Source: DAIOFH01 sp036745875
GTDB lineage: Bacteria > Planctomycetota > SZUA-567
DNA: 8,233 nucleotides
Direction of reading: 5' to 3'
Assembly: GCA_036745875.1 (NCBI GenBank)
Contig: DAIOFH010000157.1
Coordinates: 1 to 8,233 of the forward strand
In this document: positions 5,503 through 8,233 of the stretch, piece after piece
How positions within the stretch are numbered: the first letter of the stretch is position 1
Layout of the letters: the number at the start of each line of letters is the position of its first letter
The notes under the pieces: model-generated
Seen by the model: the letters and a program-made list of their open reading frames with translations, nothing else
Database searches by the model: none
Told to the model about the DNA's origin: nothing
Translations under genes and position numbers: made by a program

Positions 5503-5526
5503 GAACGCATGTTCAGTATATGGGAT
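5491..5526. promoter_or_regulatory. LexA-type SOS box within a perfect 36-base dyad
   Basis: Two perfect 16-base arms surround GCAT; the left arm is ATCCCATATACTGAAC (5491-5506), and the right arm (5511-5526) is its reverse complement. The centre GAAC-GCAT-GTTC (5503-5514) fits the GAAC-RNRY-GTTC box of LexA in Gram-positive bacteria. The site overlaps the -10 box and start of transcription of imuB-dnaE2, genes that are LexA targets in many bacteria, so an SOS operator is the natural reading. The symmetry runs well beyond what LexA needs; in mRNA the right arm lies just before the imuB start and the intact hairpin would only form on longer transcripts. Confidence 0.75.
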
Positions 5527-5534
5527 ATGGAATT

Positions 5535-6791
5535 ATGATTCATACAGCAACGCTTCTGACCCTTCGCGTCCCCGCCTTTGAGGCGGCTATCCGCAAAGCC
5601 GTGGACCTGCGCCTGGCTTCCCGGCCCGTTATTGTCGTCACCGCCTTCAAGCCGCTCGGCCGTGTCCTTGCCGCCTGTCCGGCTGCGCAAGCGCACGGCG
5701 TCGTGGAAGACATGCATTTTCCCGCCGCCCGGATCTGTTGCCCCGACGCGGCGTTCCATCTCCCCGACCGTCGGCTGGCGGAAGACGCCATGCGCGGGAT
5801 CCTCAAGGAAGCGGGAAAGTATTCGCCCCTGGTGGAGCCTGCCGGCGGCGGCAGGGTTGTCCTGGACATCAAGGGAACGGAAAGGCTCTGGGGCGATAAT
5901 TTTGCAGTCGCGGACAGTTTGCGCCATGCCGTCCAGGCCACCTGCCGGCTGCCGGCTGCGGCGGGATTGGCGGTCCGCCGTCCCTGGAGCCTGCTTGCAA
6001 GCCGGGCTGCGGGAGAGGACGGCGTCTGCCACATTCCCCCGGGGGAGGAAGACGATTTTCTGAACCAGGTGCCGGTGGCCTGGGTCGACGGCCTTACCCC
6101 GCAGACCAGGACGCTCCTGACGGAAATGAATATCCGTTCCCTCGGCCAGATCCGGCATTGCGGCCGGCTGGAACTGGGACGGCAATTCGGCCGCAGTTCC
6201 GGCGATACGCTCTGGAACGTCCTTCATCCCTCGGAATGGGACAGCGTTTCGTTCCTCGCGGACGATGCCCTTCTCGACATGGCGGCGAACCGCATCCGGA
6301 TCGAGGCGGCGCTGGCGGAAGCGTCTGTCGAGAGGGAAAAAATGCGCCTGGTCGTGCGGGACCTCGCGGCGCGGGCCGCCACTGCGCTCAGGTCGAAGCG
6401 TTTGGGGGCTGCGCGGCTACGCCTCACCCTGCTCCATGCCGACGGGGCGCTCAAAACCGCCGGCGGCAGGACCGGCGGCTTTATCCAGCACGAGGCGGCG
6501 CTGCAACGCGTGGCCGAAGGCCTGCTCGCGCGGGTTTTTGTCCGCCGTGTGCAGGTTATCCGGCTTTGGCTCGATGCTGAAAAACTGGCAACTCCGGAAC
6601 GCCAGGGAACCTTGTTCCAGGCAAACGCAAGCGCGGAGCCCGACTCCGGCGACAGGGATTCGCGGAAATTGTTGCGGGCGGTGGATCGCATCAAGAAACG
6701 CTACGGCGAAAGCGCCATGCAACCCGCCGCGCTGTTGCAGTCTGCGGCCCGGCAGAAACAGCTTGCCCTTGCATCCAGGGACACCGCATGA
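5535..6791 (+). CDS. imuB: ImuB, catalytically inactive Y-family DNA polymerase homologue
   Basis: A 418-residue protein of the ImuB type, the adaptor that brings DnaE2 to the sliding clamp for error-prone lesion bypass. The Y-family fold is visible: an N-terminal palm (TLRVPAFEAAIRKA, 9-22), VVLDIKGTERLWG (108-120) and a helix-hairpin-helix and little-finger region with DGLTPQTRTLLTEMNIRSLG. The polymerase acidic residues are gone: the DxD before the PAF segment is LRV (10-12), and the expected SxDE before VVLD is GGGR (104-107). QGTLF (357-361) fits a clamp-binding QxxLF motif. It is shorter than many ImuB proteins. An ATG at 5520 is in frame but lies in the SOS dyad without a ribosome site; I chose the ATG at 5535, preceded by GGA four bases upstream, a weak site. 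Its last codon overlaps dnaE2 as ATGA. The imuA gene usually found before it is not here. Confidence 0.88.
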   Translation: MIHTATLLTLRVPAFEAAIRKAVDLRLASRPVIVVTAFKPLGRVLAACPAAQAHGVVEDMHFPAARICCPDAAFHLPDRRLAEDAMRGILKEAGKYSPLVEPAGGGRVVLDIKGTERLWGDNFAVADSLRHAVQATCRLPAAAGLAVRRPWSLLASRAAGEDGVCHIPPGEEDDFLNQVPVAWVDGLTPQTRTLLTEMNIRSLGQIRHCGRLELGRQFGRSSGDTLWNVLHPSEWDSVSFLADDALLDMAANRIRIEAALAEASVEREKMRLVVRDLAARAATALRSKRLGAARLRLTLLHADGALKTAGGRTGGFIQHEAALQRVAEGLLARVFVRRVQVIRLWLDAEKLATPERQGTLFQANASAEPDSGDRDSRKLLRAVDRIKKRYGESAMQPAALLQSAARQKQLALASRDTA

Positions 6792-8233
6792 AGGCAATAC
6801 TTGGCGTGCAAAGCTATTTTTCCTTCCACTGGGGAACGGCGTCGCCGGCGGCATGGCTGGACCGGGCGGAAAAGCTCGGCTTCCGTTATGTGGGCTTCGC
6901 CGATTACGCCGGCGTTCACGGCTATCCGGAAATACTCAGGGAAACGGAACGGCGCGGCCTCCCGGCCTTGTGCGGCGCGGCGTTCCCCTTCACCGACGGC
7001 CACTGTGTCATCGCCTTCGCCGAAACGGCGGACGGCTACGGCAACCTCTGCGAACGCATCACCGACTGGCAGGCCTGCTTCGCCTCCCGCCCGGCCGGCC
7101 GCACCGGCGGCGTGCCCGCGCTGGATCCGGGCGCGGCCTGCAGGCGGTTCTTGTCGCCCGCCCTGCTGGACGGGCTCGTGTTCATTGTCGACGATTTCCC
7201 GACCTGGCGCTCCCTCAAGCGTGCGGGGGCGGAAGCGTATTGGCGCATCGGCCCCACCCTGGCCCGGCCACCGAAAGGCGTTGGCGACGAATCCCTCGTC
7301 TTCGCGCCCGGCCCCGCCCTGTTGTCCCCAGAGGACTTCACAACCCACCGGCTCCTTCGGGCCATTGGCTCGGGGCTGAGTTTTGACCGCATCCCCGCAG
7401 CCGACAGCATCGAGCTTGAGGATTCCCCCGTGCTCCTCGCCCCGCCCCACAGCCGCCTCAGGACGCGGCAGGAATACGCCGACGCCTTTTCCCTCTATGC
7501 GGGCGCAATCGAACGCGCGGACAGCCTGGCGGAGCGCCTCTCCCAATTCCGCCCGAACCGGGACATCCATTGCCCGCCCGTTCCCGGCGAGGAAGGGTAC
7601 GACCCGGGCGACGGGGACGGAGCGCAGGCGAGGCTGCGCCGCCTGGCCTACGAGGGCGCGGCCATCCGCTACCCGGAAATCACGGGAGAGATCAAGGAGC
7701 GCCTGGAGCAGGAATTGGCCATGATCGGCAGGAAGAAGTTCGCCGAATACTTCCTGGTCGTGCACGACATCGTCAACAACCTGGCCGGCGGCGACGGCCG
7801 GATAAAACGCGGCCGTTCCGTCACCTGCGGCCGGGGGTCGGGGGCGGCCAGCCTGGTGAACTATTGCCTTGGCGTCACCAATGTCGACGTCATTAAGCAC
7901 GGCCTGATGTTTGAGCGCTTCCTCAACGCCGCCCGCGTCGATCCCCCCGACATCGACGTCGACTTCGCCTGGGACGAGCGCGACGGCCTGCTGGAAAAGG
8001 TGTTTGAGAACTACGGGCACAACCGGGTCGGCCGGGTATCCAACCACAATTCCTACGATTGGCGCGGCGCATTCCGCGCGGCCGCCCGCACCCTCGGGCA
8101 TTCGGACGCCGCCATCAGCCGCCATTTGCGCGATTCCCCCAGCGCCTATGCTGCCGACCCCATCCCCGCCGAAGCGCCGGAACCGGCACAGGCCAGCGCC
8201 CTCCCCGTGGCGGAGAGGACCGCCAAGCGGCTC
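6788..8233 (+). CDS. dnaE2: DnaE2, error-prone C-family DNA polymerase (N-terminal part, runs off window)
   Basis: 482 codons without a stop, cut by the window edge; full-length relatives are about 1,000-1,100 residues. The ATG lies in an ATGA overlap with the imuB stop, so translation is probably coupled. Residues 1 to about 110 are a PHP domain with its metal ligands lost: the usual HxHS is GVQS (6-9), and the usual TDH is ADY (38-40). The palm begins around 290; GRGSG (348-352), HGLMFERFLN and PPDIDVDF (386-393) with the catalytic aspartates D390 and D392 are intact. The PP before DIDVDF and the HGLxFERFL phrase favour DnaE2 over the replicative DnaE1, and the neighbour imuB settles it. 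It works with ImuB in damage-induced mutagenesis under the SOS box at 5491-5526. The third catalytic aspartate, fingers and C-terminal OB domain lie beyond the window. Strong GC bias at third positions opens long false frames on the other strand. Confidence 0.9.
   Translation, partial: MKAILGVQSYFSFHWGTASPAAWLDRAEKLGFRYVGFADYAGVHGYPEILRETERRGLPALCGAAFPFTDGHCVIAFAETADGYGNLCERITDWQACFASRPAGRTGGVPALDPGAACRRFLSPALLDGLVFIVDDFPTWRSLKRAGAEAYWRIGPTLARPPKGVGDESLVFAPGPALLSPEDFTTHRLLRAIGSGLSFDRIPAADSIELEDSPVLLAPPHSRLRTRQEYADAFSLYAGAIERADSLAERLSQFRPNRDIHCPPVPGEEGYDPGDGDGAQARLRRLAYEGAAIRYPEITGEIKERLEQELAMIGRKKFAEYFLVVHDIVNNLAGGDGRIKRGRSVTCGRGSGAASLVNYCLGVTNVDVIKHGLMFERFLNAARVDPPDIDVDFAWDERDGLLEKVFENYGHNRVGRVSNHNSYDWRGAFRAAARTLGHSDAAISRHLRDSPSAYAADPIPAEAPEPAQASALPVAERTAKRL

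Noticed and set aside
6701..8125. 474-codon open frame on the minus strand opposite dnaE2
   Set aside because: It is antisense to a clearly recognised polymerase, shows no family features, and long false frames are expected opposite GC-rich genes.

Overview
The window reads as bacterial chromosome, probably from a Gram-negative lineage: there is a periplasmic-type sugar-binding protein with a cleavable signal peptide, sigma70-like promoters, and an ImuB/DnaE2 mutagenesis pair. The coding regions are moderately to strongly GC-rich, most of all on the right, and the control regions are very AT-rich. I cannot fix the phylum from sequence alone. A PVC-group (Lentisphaerota/Verrucomicrobiota-like) or Spirochaetota host would fit, but this is a weak inference.

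Left half (1-5375): a sugar-uptake locus of the CUT2 (ribose-type) ABC family. On the minus strand, in transcription order, lie an RbsC-like permease (4321-3347), a periplasmic binding protein (3270-2284) and a two-domain RbsA-like ATPase (2048-546). After a non-coding gap comes the start of a second sugar ABC ATPase (222-1, running off the edge), which looks like the first gene of another transport operon. A DeoR-family regulator (4590-5375) is transcribed divergently from the permease. The gap before each minus-strand operon holds the same control module: about 110 bp, 83 of 110 bases identical, aligned without gaps. It contains a TTGACA-N17-TAAATA promoter firing to the left, flanked on both sides by arrays of TGAT direct repeats spaced 10-11 bp apart. 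The simplest reading is that one DeoR-type repressor sits on helically phased repeats at both promoters and co-regulates two transporters and itself.

Right half (5376-8233): a two-gene mutagenesis operon, imuB (an inactive Y-family polymerase homologue) overlapping dnaE2 (error-prone C-family polymerase, cut by the window edge). Its promoter (TTGACA-N16-TATACT) runs into a perfect 36-base dyad whose centre is GAAC-GCAT-GTTC, the form of LexA box known from Gram-positive bacteria. This is a textbook layout for an SOS-controlled error-prone repair cassette. The usual imuA gene is absent from the position before imuB.

Other points: a C9 homopolymer near the 3' end of the binding-protein gene decides its C-terminus; a 22-base dyad (442-463) resembles a TetR-family operator; and a nested hairpin lies between the binding-protein and ATPase genes. 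No RNA genes, CRISPR arrays or insertion sequences were seen.
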